Positions 32,578-42,339 are shown, numbered from the stretch's first letter. The stretch is 64,000 nucleotides of DNA from Candidatus Atribacteria bacterium (GCA_029553585.1 JAKPKS010000049.1:1-64000), one strand, 5' to 3'. The notes: generated by a model not told the origin, from the sequence alone. Numbers and translations are program-made.

Positions 32578-33968
32578 GCTAATGTTTCCTCCCCTTCTTT
32601 TTGATTGGCTTTAAGCCTGGCTCTCACTGCCTCAATCAAGGCGCTTTGGCCGGTATCTTTATTATCAAGAGCCGTCATTACTCTGTGATCGATAGTACCT
32701 TTGGTTAAAATGTGATGGATGACTACCGTTTGTTTTTGACCCTGCCGCCACAGCCTGGCGTTCGCTTGCTGGTAAAGTTCCAGGCTCCAAGTAAGGCCAA
32801 ACCAGATGATAGTGGAGCCACCTTCCTGCAGATTTAGGCCATGCCCTGCTGATGCCGGATGACAAAGGGCTAACTGCATGTCGCCCCGGTTCCATTTAGC
32901 AATATCCTCTGAGGTGTTAATCTCACCGGCACTAAAGCGTTTTCTGATCCGATCCCTTTCATGCTTAAAGGCATAGTAGACCAGAACCGGTTTTCCATTG
33001 GCCGCCTCAATCAAGTCCTCTAAGGCTTCCAGCTTTCTTGCATGAATCAAGTGTGCATCTCCATATTCGTCGTATACTGCTCCACCCGACATTTGCAAAA
33101 GCTTGTTCGATAATACTGCAGCATTGGCGGCATCTACATCGCTATTCTCAAAGGGTAACAGCAGATTCCGTTCTAACTGCCGATAAAGCTGCATCTCCTT
33201 TTCCGATAACTCTACTTCCACTTTGTTAAAGATGATCTCCGGCATTTTCAAATACTCTAGAGCCTTCATGCTAATGCAAATGTCAGATATCTTCTCATAG
33301 ATCTTTTCTTCCGCACCTTCGTTAATTGCATAATCAGCAGGTATGCCACCGTTAATATATTTTTGTGGATGAAAGTATCGGCTGCGGTAGCCGCTATAGG
33401 TTCTTCCCAATCTCTCCCCACCATCCAAAAGATAGATCTGACTCCATATATCCAAAAGGCCATTAGGAGCAGGAGTTCCGGTAAGCCCCACAATTCTCTT
33501 GATTTTGTGGCGGACTTTTTTTAGAGCTCGAAAGCGTTTAGCAGATGGAGATTTAAAGCTTGATAACTCGTCAATGATGACGGTATCAAAATCCCACTCT
33601 TTAGTTTTTATAAGCCATTCAACATTTTCACGATTTATAACATAAATATCCGCTTTAGTATAAAGGGCCATTTTTCTTTCCTTCTCACTGCCAAGAACCT
33701 TAGATATGGTAAGTCCTTTTAAGTGCTCCCATTTTTCGCATTCCCGGCCCCAGGTATCTCGGGCCACCCTTAATGGTGCAATTACCAATACTTTAGTAGC
33801 ATCAAAATAGTCATATAAAAGAGCCAATATGGCGGTTAAGGTGATTACTGTTTTGCCAAGTCCCGGTTCTAAAAAAAGCCCTGCTGCTTTATGGTTTAAA
33901 ATAAAATTTGTAGAAAATGTTTGATATTCATAGGGTTGATACTCACACCGTTTTACCGGCAATGCCAT
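32568..33968 (-). CDS. SNF2-type DNA helicase/translocase
   Basis: A 466-aa superfamily 2 protein: Walker A EPGLGKT near 35, Walker B IIDELSSFKS, LTGTPAPNG, and the C-terminal helicase part with VYYAFKHERDRI, GHGLNLQEGG and QANARLWRQGQKQTV. The start is ATG 33968, 8 nt after GGAGG; it overlaps the VRR-NUC gene by 26 bp. SNF2 plus VRR-NUC is a standard pair in phage replication modules. Confidence 0.92.
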   Translation of the reverse strand: MALPVKRCEYQPYEYQTFSTNFILNHKAAGLFLEPGLGKTVITLTAILALLYDYFDATKVLVIAPLRVARDTWGRECEKWEHLKGLTISKVLGSEKERKMALYTKADIYVINRENVEWLIKTKEWDFDTVIIDELSSFKSPSAKRFRALKKVRHKIKRIVGLTGTPAPNGLLDIWSQIYLLDGGERLGRTYSGYRSRYFHPQKYINGGIPADYAINEGAEEKIYEKISDICISMKALEYLKMPEIIFNKVEVELSEKEMQLYRQLERNLLLPFENSDVDAANAAVLSNKLLQMSGGAVYDEYGDAHLIHARKLEALEDLIEAANGKPVLVYYAFKHERDRIRKRFSAGEINTSEDIAKWNRGDMQLALCHPASAGHGLNLQEGGSTIIWFGLTWSLELYQQANARLWRQGQKQTVVIHHILTKGTIDHRVMTALDNKDTGQSALIEAVRARLKANQKEGEETLAWE

Positions 33969-34230
33969 CCACCACACCTCCGATCTCCTCCGGATCGTCT
34001 AGGCAATACACCAAAAACCCTAGCGATTCCAGCTCTTTTTTTCTCTTTATCTGGTTGAGCCGCATCTTCTTCCCCGGTGCTTTGACTTCTACAAAACCAG
34101 CCCTACCATAAGGCAAAAGCACCAGCCGGTCAGGCACCCCATTTATACCAGGAGAGATGAATTTATAGGCTCTCCCGCCTCTTCTTTTCACTTCTTTAAC
34201 AAGCATCAGCTCCAGTTCTTTTTCAGTCAT
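33943..34230 (-). CDS. VRR-NUC domain nuclease
   Basis: A 95-aa stand-alone VRR-NUC domain with ELELMLVKEVKRRGG, FISPGINGVPDRLVLL, FVEVKAPGKKMRLNQ. The PD...ExK catalytic set is complete. It is likely a junction-processing nuclease working with the SNF2 helicase. Start ATG 34230 with GGAGG; the longer frame has no site. Confidence 0.92.
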   Translation of the reverse strand: MTEKELELMLVKEVKRRGGRAYKFISPGINGVPDRLVLLPYGRAGFVEVKAPGKKMRLNQIKRKKELESLGFLVYCLDDPEEIGGVVDGIAGKTV

Positions 34231-34325
34231 TTCTCTCGCCCTCCACGATTGATTGCGTTCCATGGTTAAATAAAGGCCAATCTGTTATTACATTTCATAC
34301 AGTTTTACATTCCATCTTTATTTCC

Positions 34326-34579
34326 GTAATTAATTCTGTAATTATCATTGTAATTAAGGCTTTAAAACTCTTACGCGCGTATAGGTGCGTAATTATCTCT
34401 ATATCGGTATATATTAACTACTACTACTCCATTAGATTATTTTGATTTCATAATTACCAATTACCTATAAACCCTTATAATTACAGCGTTTCAGCCCGTA
34501 ATTATATCTTGTAATTATCTTTTGCATGATTTCATCAATTTCAAAACGGGTGTAATTATGTTTAGGGTCTTTGTAATTC
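34326..34579. repeat. Iteron-rich putative phage replication origin
   Basis: The gene-free stretch 34264-34585 is very AT-rich and carries about ten copies of GTAATTA or its complement. Three direct copies at 34326, 34338 and 34350 are spaced exactly 12 bp. Others lie at 34389, 34451 (inverted), 34478 (inverted), 34498, 34511 and 34552. It lies right after the primase-helicase gene, where origins are common. Confidence 0.6.
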
Positions 34580-34585
34580 ATAACG

Positions 34586-37063
34586 CTATTTAATTTCCTT
34601 GGTTAATTCTGAATTGTAATACTGGTGATCGGGACTTCTCTTTTGAGGTAATTCTTCCTCACTACTTTTAACCCTACAAAATGTCTTCTGGTTTCCGTAA
34701 ATCGGGAATCTAGTCTGCCCTTGCTTATTACCGGCATAGGTTTCCCATCCGCCAATACGCATCAAAACCCCGATAATTTCAAAAGAATCCTGGCGTCTTA
34801 AATTGGACTTGTCTTTTCCAAGGCACTCGCACCATATTTCGTGTACACATACTCTCTCACGTCTAATTGTTCCAACAGGAAACTCAGTTCCAAACTCACT
34901 CTGGCCAGCTAGAAAACTCCTTCTTTCATAGAGATCCATCAAATCCCATTTCTCAGGTAAAAGTGTCTCAAGATAATCTTCAATAAGGCCCTCTCTATCA
35001 TCTGACTCCATTGCATCCCGTTGCTCTTCGAAGGCAATCTTTTCTTCCTCCGGTGAAAGGATTAAAGATTCACCATCTTGATAACGATAAAATGCCTCAG
35101 CCCAAATTTGGTCCACATCTGTCATATCCCATACACTTTTCTTTCCACCATTGACTCTTACCGGCCAAAATCTTCTGTTTCCTGTGATATCTCTTAAGAA
35201 ACCACTTATATTATTGGTGCTTCCCACAATTATGCATTGTCTCGGATGACTCTCAACATTTACCCCATAGCTTTGGCGAAACTTATCATCTGTTCTTGTA
35301 ATGAAAGATTTTACTGTCTCTACATCGACCTTTCGAAGTCCCGCAAGCTCTCCCATCTCCAGAATCCAGTAGCCCTGCAACTTCTCTGCTGCAGATTTAT
35401 CTCGCATATCGGAAACTGTCAAGCTATCGGAGAACCACTTGCCACCAAGCTTTGCGAAAAAGGTGGACTTTCCTATTCCTTGGGGACCATTGATAACAAG
35501 AATATAATCAAACTTGATGCCGGGTTCATATATTCTCGTAACTGCAGCTACTAAAGTTTTTCTCATAATAGCCCTAGTGTAACGGTTATCCTCTGCTCCA
35601 AGATAGTCGATAAGAAGGGTATCCACTCTCTCAGTACCGTCCCAAACCGGCAATCCTTCCAGATAATCTTTGATGGGGTGAAATATTCTCTCCGATGCTG
35701 CTGTTAAAAGCGCATCTTTTATCTTTGTAGGTGACCAGATGCCGTAATGTCTATCAAAGTACATCTTGAGATTTGCCAGGTCTGCGTCATTCCACCCTGG
35801 TTTTACCTGTTTCCAAGGAAGTTTCTTGTTCACATCAATAAGATGAGTCATCTGGTTGTAGGCAACCCCCTGTATCCTCGGATCATTTCTCATAATGGTT
35901 AAGATATTTGTGGGCGTATCTTTTACTGAACCATTTTTATTTAGCTCCAAGGTTAATTGCCAGGTAAGATCTTCTTCCTCGACTTCTTCATTTAAATCCC
36001 CGTCTTCATCTAATTTTTCAAATTCCTCTCTTAAGTCATCCTCCCGTTCCTTTGCCAGCTGTTTCTTTACTTCCTTATCTTCGGTGCAAAACTCCAGCAT
36101 TGCTTTATAGGATGGTGGCTGTTTCTTCTCATCCGCATCTTCATCCAGCTCCCCAAACCGATGGATCCGCACCAGGTCAAAGGCATTGCATAACTTTCCG
36201 CAAGCCGGGTCTGTAGCATGATGAGAATAGGCATACTTGTTATCATAGATAACCACCCCGGCGGTAGAGTCGGCAGGGATATAGTCGTAACGTTCCGGCA
36301 TAACACTGGGTTCATAAACTTCCGAAAGAAACTTTTCTATAACTTCCTCGATACTATAGCTCCGGCAAAATGCCCCTACTAAACCACTCTTACTAAGTGG
36401 ATCCGCCTGCTTTTTAAGAAGCTTATTAAGTAAAGTGGTTTGCCTAGAAGATACCGGCCAGGAGGAAGAATCCTGCCAGTTTTCGTAAAGCTTTAATATC
36501 TCATCTGGATTCAGATAGCCACCTTCTATAGCTCTAAAAAAATACTCTCCATCCGATGAAGTGCTGGGCCAATACATCAATCTATTAGGCTCATAGGTGG
36601 TATCATCAAATAATTCAATACCGATTTCCTTGGCCAGCCTTCTGCTTACGGCTTGGTACTCATCTGCCGATACCGGCCTCGATAGAGGGATTATTAGCCT
36701 CAGCCTTGGTTTTTCCGGTGTATGTTTATGGGTGGAATAGATGCAGCAAGCATACCCATATAGGAGTTCCATATTTTCAGCAATACCTTCTGCATCATCG
36801 GCATAGTCCATATCCAAAGTCAGCATGGATCTATTAATGACACTATCTTTTCTGCGCCGACCGTCTTTTAACTTACCGGCTACAAAACCACCCACATCTT
36901 TCACATTGTCCTGCTGATATTTCTTCATTTGGCGATATTCTTGTTGCGTTTCACTGGTGACGGTAGTTCGGGAGAGCCTTTTTACAAACTCCTCCCAAGA
37001 CACCGTCTGTTCTTTCCAAAATTTATCTTTACGGCTGTTGCCGGTGGAAATAACAAACTTCAT
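34586..37063 (-). CDS. VapE-like primase-helicase
   Basis: An 825-aa replication protein. The N-terminal third resembles a PriCT/primase-polymerase-like part (LTLDMDYADDAEG, YSTHKHTPEKPRLRLIIPL, PNRLMYWPS). An acidic linker lies around 330-370. The VirE/VapE helicase has Walker A NGPQGIGKSTFF and the ending SFITRTDDKFRQSYG, IIVGSTNNISGFL, NRRFWPV. Start ATG 37063 after GGGG. It is the initiator candidate for the iteron region beside its 3' end. Confidence 0.92.
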   Translation of the reverse strand: MKFVISTGNSRKDKFWKEQTVSWEEFVKRLSRTTVTSETQQEYRQMKKYQQDNVKDVGGFVAGKLKDGRRRKDSVINRSMLTLDMDYADDAEGIAENMELLYGYACCIYSTHKHTPEKPRLRLIIPLSRPVSADEYQAVSRRLAKEIGIELFDDTTYEPNRLMYWPSTSSDGEYFFRAIEGGYLNPDEILKLYENWQDSSSWPVSSRQTTLLNKLLKKQADPLSKSGLVGAFCRSYSIEEVIEKFLSEVYEPSVMPERYDYIPADSTAGVVIYDNKYAYSHHATDPACGKLCNAFDLVRIHRFGELDEDADEKKQPPSYKAMLEFCTEDKEVKKQLAKEREDDLREEFEKLDEDGDLNEEVEEEDLTWQLTLELNKNGSVKDTPTNILTIMRNDPRIQGVAYNQMTHLIDVNKKLPWKQVKPGWNDADLANLKMYFDRHYGIWSPTKIKDALLTAASERIFHPIKDYLEGLPVWDGTERVDTLLIDYLGAEDNRYTRAIMRKTLVAAVTRIYEPGIKFDYILVINGPQGIGKSTFFAKLGGKWFSDSLTVSDMRDKSAAEKLQGYWILEMGELAGLRKVDVETVKSFITRTDDKFRQSYGVNVESHPRQCIIVGSTNNISGFLRDITGNRRFWPVRVNGGKKSVWDMTDVDQIWAEAFYRYQDGESLILSPEEEKIAFEEQRDAMESDDREGLIEDYLETLLPEKWDLMDLYERRSFLAGQSEFGTEFPVGTIRRERVCVHEIWCECLGKDKSNLRRQDSFEIIGVLMRIGGWETYAGNKQGQTRFPIYGNQKTFCRVKSSEEELPQKRSPDHQYYNSELTKEIK

Positions 37064-37093
37064 TAGCTTCAACCCCTTTGTAAAAGTCTTAAT

Positions 37094-39049
37094 TCATGAT
37101 TTTTGGTAAAATTCACACTCATATCCATCTGCGGTTAAGGGCAGGCCTTGAGCCCACTTTGGTCCCTTGCTCATAAATGAACAGATCTCTTCTACCGAAG
37201 ATTTACCCTCTGGCACCTCACAGATGACCTCATCATGGACGTGAACCACGATAGCAAAGCCTGCCCGATCCAGTCTTAGCATGGCATCTGCCAACAGATC
37301 CCGGGATGTGGCCTGCACAATGTTCTCTACAATCTTGGGGCCATAAGTTTCAATGCGCTCCCATTTCTTAGTAGCACCGATTCCTTCGTAAGTAAGACCT
37401 TCCCGGCCAAATTTATTGAGCATCAGCTTGGGCTTTACATACACTAGATTTCTACCTGAGGGGAGAGTCACAAAGAGCATGCCGCTTTGGTAGGTAAAAA
37501 TAATCCCATGGGTACGGGTTTTAGTTCTTTCCTTAACAGCGGTAATGGCAGCTTTATCAACCTCCCACCAAAAATTAACGATACGCGGATTGGCAGTTCT
37601 CCAGTTATCTATTAAGCCCTGCAGCTCATCTTCTTCTACTCCCATTTCTAAAGCTCCCATGGCTTTTAGTGCTCCTACTCCGCCCCCATAGCCACAGGCC
37701 AACTCTGAGATTTTACCTTTTTGCCTTAGGGGACTCCCCTTAGTCACTTCTTCTATGGGTACATGAAACATCATGGAAGCAGCTGCTTCATAGATCTTCC
37801 CGTGGGAAGCGAAAACCTCCAGCCGCCACTTCTCCCCGGCCAGCCAGGAAATCACTCGGGCTTCAATAGCTGAAAAGTCCGCCACTATAAACCGATGGCC
37901 TTCTTTGGGTACAAAGGCGGTTCTAATCAATTCCGATAAGACACCAGGAGTATTGCCAAAGAGTAGTTCGATATCTTCAAACCGTCCTTCTTTCACCAAA
38001 TCCCGGGCCAGTTTTAAATCTTCAAGATGGTTCTGAGGAAGATTTTGCACCTGCACTAAACGCCCGGCCCAGCGTCCAGTTCGGTTAGCTCCATAGAATT
38101 GCAGGAGTCCATGGACCCGCCCATCTGAGCACACCGCCCTCTCCAGTGCTTCATATTTTCTAACACTGGTTTTGGCCATGAGGAGCCGGAGTTTAAGTGC
38201 CTCTTTCACTTCCCCTTTCGTTTCCCCCACCAGTTCTTGCACATTTTTCTTAGACAAACTCTCTACCTCAACACCCCGACTGACCAGCCAATCTTTAAGC
38301 TGCGCCACCGAGTTAGGGTTTTCTAAACCGGTAAGTTCATAAGCTTTTTCGGTTGCCGCCACACTAAACTGTCTATCGCAGGTTATGGCCTGCATCACAA
38401 AATTCATATCCGCCTGAAAGCCTCGGTCGTTGATTTTTTGATCCAGGACATATAAATCATGTTCTGTTTCCGGTATAGGATACTTCTCTAGCTTTTTCCT
38501 GATCGCCAGTTCCACTTCAACATCCCGGATATTGTAGGCTTTAAACTGCTCCCACTTTTCCGGTGCATCAGAGGGTAGGTTCCTTGTCCTACCCCCATTA
38601 GCTGCAGTGGGCTTACAAGGCATACAGAAATAGCGGATGAGGGCTTTACCTTCTGACATTTTCTGTTCTTCCAGCTGTAGTACCTGAGCTACCCCTTCCA
38701 GGTGGAGAGGAAGTCCAAGCATGGCCGCCTGAACTTCACTGCACCGCCAGGAGCTTGGGTCAAGATACACTTCTTTACCTAAAACTCGACAAAGATATTT
38801 CATTAAACACACTCGTTCAAAGTTGGCATTAAAAGCTGTCTTGATAATACTTGCATCCATTAAAGCATTTATAATTTCTTCCGGGAGTATCTCACCACTG
38901 GCCAGATCAATCAGTTTAATCTGCCCGTCATCGATACTGTAGGAAAAGAGCAAAATATCAAAGCTGGGGCTTTCGGCATAGCGGTAAACCCCACACTTGC
39001 CTAGGTCTATATCAGAGAAGGTTTCTATATCGATGCTGATAACATGCAT
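37094..39049 (-). CDS. Phage family A DNA polymerase
   Basis: A 651-aa polymerase with proofreading domain. 3'-5' exonuclease motifs are IDIETFSD (6-13), FNANFE and YNIRDVEVE. Polymerase motifs are GANRTGRWAG, VADFSAIEARV (motif A), RQKGKISELACGYGGG (motif B) and VHVHDEV (motif C). It is the usual phage type lacking the 5' nuclease. It replicates the phage genome with the VapE helicase. Confidence 0.95.
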   Translation of the reverse strand: MHVISIDIETFSDIDLGKCGVYRYAESPSFDILLFSYSIDDGQIKLIDLASGEILPEEIINALMDASIIKTAFNANFERVCLMKYLCRVLGKEVYLDPSSWRCSEVQAAMLGLPLHLEGVAQVLQLEEQKMSEGKALIRYFCMPCKPTAANGGRTRNLPSDAPEKWEQFKAYNIRDVEVELAIRKKLEKYPIPETEHDLYVLDQKINDRGFQADMNFVMQAITCDRQFSVAATEKAYELTGLENPNSVAQLKDWLVSRGVEVESLSKKNVQELVGETKGEVKEALKLRLLMAKTSVRKYEALERAVCSDGRVHGLLQFYGANRTGRWAGRLVQVQNLPQNHLEDLKLARDLVKEGRFEDIELLFGNTPGVLSELIRTAFVPKEGHRFIVADFSAIEARVISWLAGEKWRLEVFASHGKIYEAAASMMFHVPIEEVTKGSPLRQKGKISELACGYGGGVGALKAMGALEMGVEEDELQGLIDNWRTANPRIVNFWWEVDKAAITAVKERTKTRTHGIIFTYQSGMLFVTLPSGRNLVYVKPKLMLNKFGREGLTYEGIGATKKWERIETYGPKIVENIVQATSRDLLADAMLRLDRAGFAIVVHVHDEVICEVPEGKSSVEEICSFMSKGPKWAQGLPLTADGYECEFYQKS

Positions 39050-39078
39050 GGGTTACCACCGCCTTCCCTTACCACGTG

Positions 39079-39621
39079 TTAGGCTAAAAAATCATCATCT
39101 TCTTCTATTTCAAAGTCATCTTCTGCCCTGCTGCGTCCGCCAAGGGATTCTCCGTCCCTAATTTTCTGCACATTGCCCAAATAGGCACCGATGCCGCGGT
39201 TTCCATTCACATTGAATGCATATAGAGTCATACTTACCTTCCCGTAGCAACCGCTATAAACTTCACTTCTATCCAGTATTGCTTGGACGTTTTTATCTAC
39301 TATTTCGGGAGCTTCCTTTGAGTTAGCATTAATAAAGTAGCAATTGGCGTAATTAGGATCATCGGGACGGTCAATATCACCATCTCTCAAAGGAGTCTTT
39401 AGGTTAGCGGGGATCTTACCACCAAACTTGGCAACTCCTTCTTTCTTCGCTTCTTCCGTAGCTTTCAAAATGGCATTGACAGTATTTTTATCATTCTTAG
39501 GGATGATCAAGGAAAGACTATATTTAGGGTCGCTGCCGTTCACACTTTTCGGCTCCCATAAATTCACAAAGCTAAATCTTCCGGGGACTACAACTTTCGT
39601 ACTCTTCGTTTTTTTACTCAT
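39079..39621 (-). CDS. DUF2815 protein, probable single-strand DNA-binding protein
   Basis: A 180-aa protein: GRFSFVNLWEPKSVNGSDPKYSLSLIIPK, DGDIDRPDDPNYANCYFINA, YSGCYGKVSMTLYAFN, and a very acidic tail (EDDFEIEEDDDFL), as in ssDNA-binding proteins that recruit partners. Always found beside DUF2800 and the polymerase in such phages. Function inferred from fold-like features and context. Confidence 0.85.
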   Translation of the reverse strand: MSKKTKSTKVVVPGRFSFVNLWEPKSVNGSDPKYSLSLIIPKNDKNTVNAILKATEEAKKEGVAKFGGKIPANLKTPLRDGDIDRPDDPNYANCYFINANSKEAPEIVDKNVQAILDRSEVYSGCYGKVSMTLYAFNVNGNRGIGAYLGNVQKIRDGESLGGRSRAEDDFEIEEDDDFLA

Positions 39622-39658
39622 GATAAAATCCTCCTAATTTTTTTATATAAAGGGTGGA

Positions 39659-40795
39659 CTACTCTTCCACTTGAAACTCGACACTAATGGGGTCTACTGC
39701 TTCCCGTTTGTCCGTCTCCGGAACCAGGGTTAGTTTGCCTTTGGGTTTTTCCACCAGGCCGCCCAAAATTTCTTTAAACTTGTTCTTGCCCATGAGCTTT
39801 TCCATCTCGCCAATGCCGATAAGGGTTTCTTTGAAAATATCATTATATCCGGCAGCTTTAGCTGCTTTTGCTACAGCAACTTCATTAGTGTATTTCCTGT
39901 TGGTCCTTCCTTCCACCAGCTTAAAGCCCTCCCAGTGTCGGCCTTCGTTAATGGCCAAAGCTGTAGCATAGGTGTAGATATCACTGGCCCATTTAGATAG
40001 CTCCTGGGACAATCCAATAATTTCGGCAATCTCGTCATCAGTTAAAAGGGCTGGATCCTGGAATTCATACTTTAAAAGCTCCAGGTTCTTAACCGCTCTG
40101 GCCCGGCACTGATTTTTCGCCCGGCAGAACCTGCAATGATCTCCGGCACAAAACTCGCCCCCGCCGGTACTGGCTAATAGTGCTTTGGGTTTTAGCTCTT
40201 CTTCCGCCCAAGCAAGTAGCTCGTCTACTGTTATTTCATAGGTAGAAAAGTTATCTATCCGGGGCTGTACTATGTGCATGGTAACCTTCTTGATGTCATA
40301 AAGCATGTCAAAAAGGGATAAGCTCGCTAATGCGTAAAGCATCATCTGAGGATTTTTCTCAGCAGAAATCTCTATGCCACGACCGTATTTTAAATCCACC
40401 ACATGAAGGATGCCGTTGCCTACCACCACCAGGTCACCGGTTCCAAAGCCATCAGGTACATAGTCACTAAAATCCAGCTTCTGCTCGATTAAGATCTGCG
40501 GGTCCAGGCAGCTCTCTTTGGCTTTTTCAATAAGTCCTAAACAGTACTCCACATAAAGGTCCGTCATTTCATCCATCTCATCAGATTGGTAAGAGCTGGT
40601 AGGCTTCTTAGAACGGATCTTCAAAGCCTTCTTTAATTTGTGCTCTGCCAGATCATGGGCAGCGGTGCCTTCCTCTGCATAGGTGCTGGTTTCATCCGGA
40701 AACTGCTGCTCCAACAGTGCCGATGGCGGGCAAGCCATCCAGCGATGAGCACCGGAAGCGGAATAGATAGAGTGCGCATTATTGGATCCGCTCAC
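39659..40795 (-). CDS. DUF2800 protein, Cas4/RecB-like nuclease
   Basis: A 378-aa PD-(D/E)xK nuclease: AHRWMACPPSALLEQQFPD, EGTAAHDLAEHKL, VVVGNGILHVVDLKYGRGIEI (catalytic D and K), and a C-terminal cysteine set CAGDHCRFCRAKNQCRA for an iron-sulphur cluster. Starts at GTG with a 4-bp overlap to the preceding gene. Likely recombination/replication exonuclease working with DUF2815. Confidence 0.88.
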   Translation of the reverse strand: MSGSNNAHSIYSASGAHRWMACPPSALLEQQFPDETSTYAEEGTAAHDLAEHKLKKALKIRSKKPTSSYQSDEMDEMTDLYVEYCLGLIEKAKESCLDPQILIEQKLDFSDYVPDGFGTGDLVVVGNGILHVVDLKYGRGIEISAEKNPQMMLYALASLSLFDMLYDIKKVTMHIVQPRIDNFSTYEITVDELLAWAEEELKPKALLASTGGGEFCAGDHCRFCRAKNQCRARAVKNLELLKYEFQDPALLTDDEIAEIIGLSQELSKWASDIYTYATALAINEGRHWEGFKLVEGRTNRKYTNEVAVAKAAKAAGYNDIFKETLIGIGEMEKLMGKNKFKEILGGLVEKPKGKLTLVPETDKREAVDPISVEFQVEE

Positions 40796-41175
40796 TTTAG
40801 CTCACCTACTTCCTTCATCGCTTGGGCGTAATACTCCGGGTCCATAGAAGAAAGGTTATTGGCTCCGAATTTTTGAATGATGGCTTTCACCGCCTCCCTG
40901 TGGCCATTCCGGTTCTTTTCTGCCATAGCTGCTCTTAATTCTTCCAGGGTTGGTTGATTTTCCTCGACTGAGGTTGCCTCCGAAGTTGTCTCATTCAACT
41001 TTGATTCTTCCGTTGGTTTTGCACTTGTTTTTTTCTTTGTTTCCTTAGCCTGTTCATCACCGGCTTCAAGACCTGTAGGTCCATTTGTTTCCATGGCATG
41101 AACCAGAGTTTCTATACTTTTAGCCAATGTCCTAAGATCATTAACAACATCTAAAGCGAGCTTAATTCTGCTCAT
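40792..41175 (-). CDS. Phage replication-module protein of unknown function
   Basis: A 127-aa protein. The N-terminal helix (LALDVVNDLRTLAKSIETLVHAM) is followed by a low-complexity Lys/Thr/Glu linker and a C-terminal helical domain (HREAVKAIIQKFGANNLSSM, YYAQAMKEVGEL). Relatives have often been misannotated as Rrp5. Start ATG 41175 with AAAGGAG; it overlaps the previous gene by 14 bp. Confidence 0.7.
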   Translation of the reverse strand: MSRIKLALDVVNDLRTLAKSIETLVHAMETNGPTGLEAGDEQAKETKKKTSAKPTEESKLNETTSEATSVEENQPTLEELRAAMAEKNRNGHREAVKAIIQKFGANNLSSMDPEYYAQAMKEVGELK

Positions 41176-41428
41176 CTTTTGGCACTCCTTTCCATTGTTC
41201 ATCTGCTTTTTTCAACTCATGGACTTCCATTTCAGTAATGGAAATGGTATTTACACTCTCTCCGGGTACCAATACAACCAAGTTGTGGCCACGGCCAAAG
41301 ATGGCATTTAAGAAGCGGTCACGAAGCCGGACTTTCCTAGCCGCTAACACTTGACTGGGATCAGACTTTTTAATACCGATTTCCATGTGGTGCTTGGTCT
41401 TGGGCTTAATAAGGGCCTTTTTACTCAT
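41162..41428 (-). CDS. Small basic phage protein, 88 aa
   Basis: A Lys-rich N-terminus (KKALIKPKTKHHMEIGIKKS), then a beta segment (NLVVLVPGESVNTISITEMEVHEL). No family recognised. First gene before the replication nuclease block, so probably early. Confidence 0.65.
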   Translation of the reverse strand: MSKKALIKPKTKHHMEIGIKKSDPSQVLAARKVRLRDRFLNAIFGRGHNLVVLVPGESVNTISITEMEVHELKKADEQWKGVPKDEQN

Positions 41429-41545
41429 TTGCTTTCACCTTCCATTTCTGTTAGAATTGAGGCCAAATTTGATGTGAAGCATTTATAGAATTTTTTTTGG
41501 TCTCTGTATATAAGTCATGGCAGAGCCAAGAGTAAACCCCCTAAC

Positions 41546-42091
41546 TCAAAAATCTTTTAAATTTTCCTGAAGGCGCTTAATAATTTTTTTCATCCTATTA
41601 GTGACGGCCATTTTGCTCACCTTATCTCGTCTGGCAACAGCAGCCATGGAAAGACCTCGGTAATATACGTCCAATACCAGTTCCTGCTGCGGGGGGTCCA
41701 GAGAGCGGATTGCCTTCCTTACAGTATCCTTTTCTATTGAGGATAGAAGATGATCCAGCGCATCCTCGCCTGAAGTCAGCATTTCAGATTTGTCGTTTTG
41801 GTCAGAACAACTGCGCTGGCGGCGTGTTTCTGCCTGGTCGTTGTTATATTCCAAGCGGTCTTCTCCCCGACTAATTACTAACCACATCCACGGCTCAATC
41901 TCGTCTGTGCCCGAAAGCATGTCCTCTGTGATGACAAACTTTTCTTCTTCTCCCACGAACCTATAGGTAAAGGAATCGCATTTACTAAGGTCGAAGGTGG
42001 TCTTTTTCTTTCCTACTGAATAAATCGCTTTACCTTTTTCGGTAATCTCAATAGTGATATCGCCTTCCTGGGTTTGGAATTTTTTTAACAT
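41546..42091 (-). CDS. Sigma-70-like early regulator
   Basis: A 181-aa protein. The C-terminal 60 residues form sigma region 4 (DTVRKAIRSLDPPQQELVLDVYYRGLSMAAVARRDKVSKMAVTNRMKKIIKRL). The N-terminal half is a beta-rich phage-specific part (GDITIEITEKGKAIYSV). Start ATG 42091 with AAAGGAGG; a 30-codon extension upstream would run through a terminator and is rejected. It may drive the replication genes. Confidence 0.78.
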   Translation of the reverse strand: MLKKFQTQEGDITIEITEKGKAIYSVGKKKTTFDLSKCDSFTYRFVGEEEKFVITEDMLSGTDEIEPWMWLVISRGEDRLEYNNDQAETRRQRSCSDQNDKSEMLTSGEDALDHLLSSIEKDTVRKAIRSLDPPQQELVLDVYYRGLSMAAVARRDKVSKMAVTNRMKKIIKRLQENLKDF

Positions 42092-42162
42092 GTTTGTTCC
42101 TCCTTTGATTTTTTGTGGCTTTAAATAGCCAAGGTGGTAGAATTGGGGGTAAAAATGGGCAT

Positions 42163-42203
42163 AAAAAAACCGCATAACCACTGAAAAACCAGTAATTATG
42201 CGG
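42163..42203 (-). terminator. Terminator upstream of the sigma-like gene
   Basis: CCGCATAATTACTG pairs with CAGTGGTTATGCGG (14 bp, one G-T pair), then seven T and ATGCCCA on the minus strand. Confidence 0.85.
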
Positions 42204-42270
42204 TCTAAGGTAATTCGCTGATTCCTAACTCGCTATAATCGGAAAGTATTTTTATTGAGTTTGTAAAAAC

Positions 42271-42320
42271 AAAAAAAAGGGCCAGATTACTAATAAAGTT
42301 AATTATTAGCTATCTGGCCC
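42271..42320 (-). terminator. Terminator of the zinc-ribbon gene
   Basis: GGGCCAGAT...ATCTGGCCC with a second AATA-rich inner stem, followed by eight T on the minus strand, 20 bp after the stop of the gene at 42340. Confidence 0.85.
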
Positions 42321-42339
42321 TTAAGGTAGCTCTATGACT

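Noticed and set aside
34326-34579. Repeats considered as a CRISPR array
   Set aside because: Seven-base motifs at irregular spacing with both orientations; no spacer structure and no cas genes in the window.
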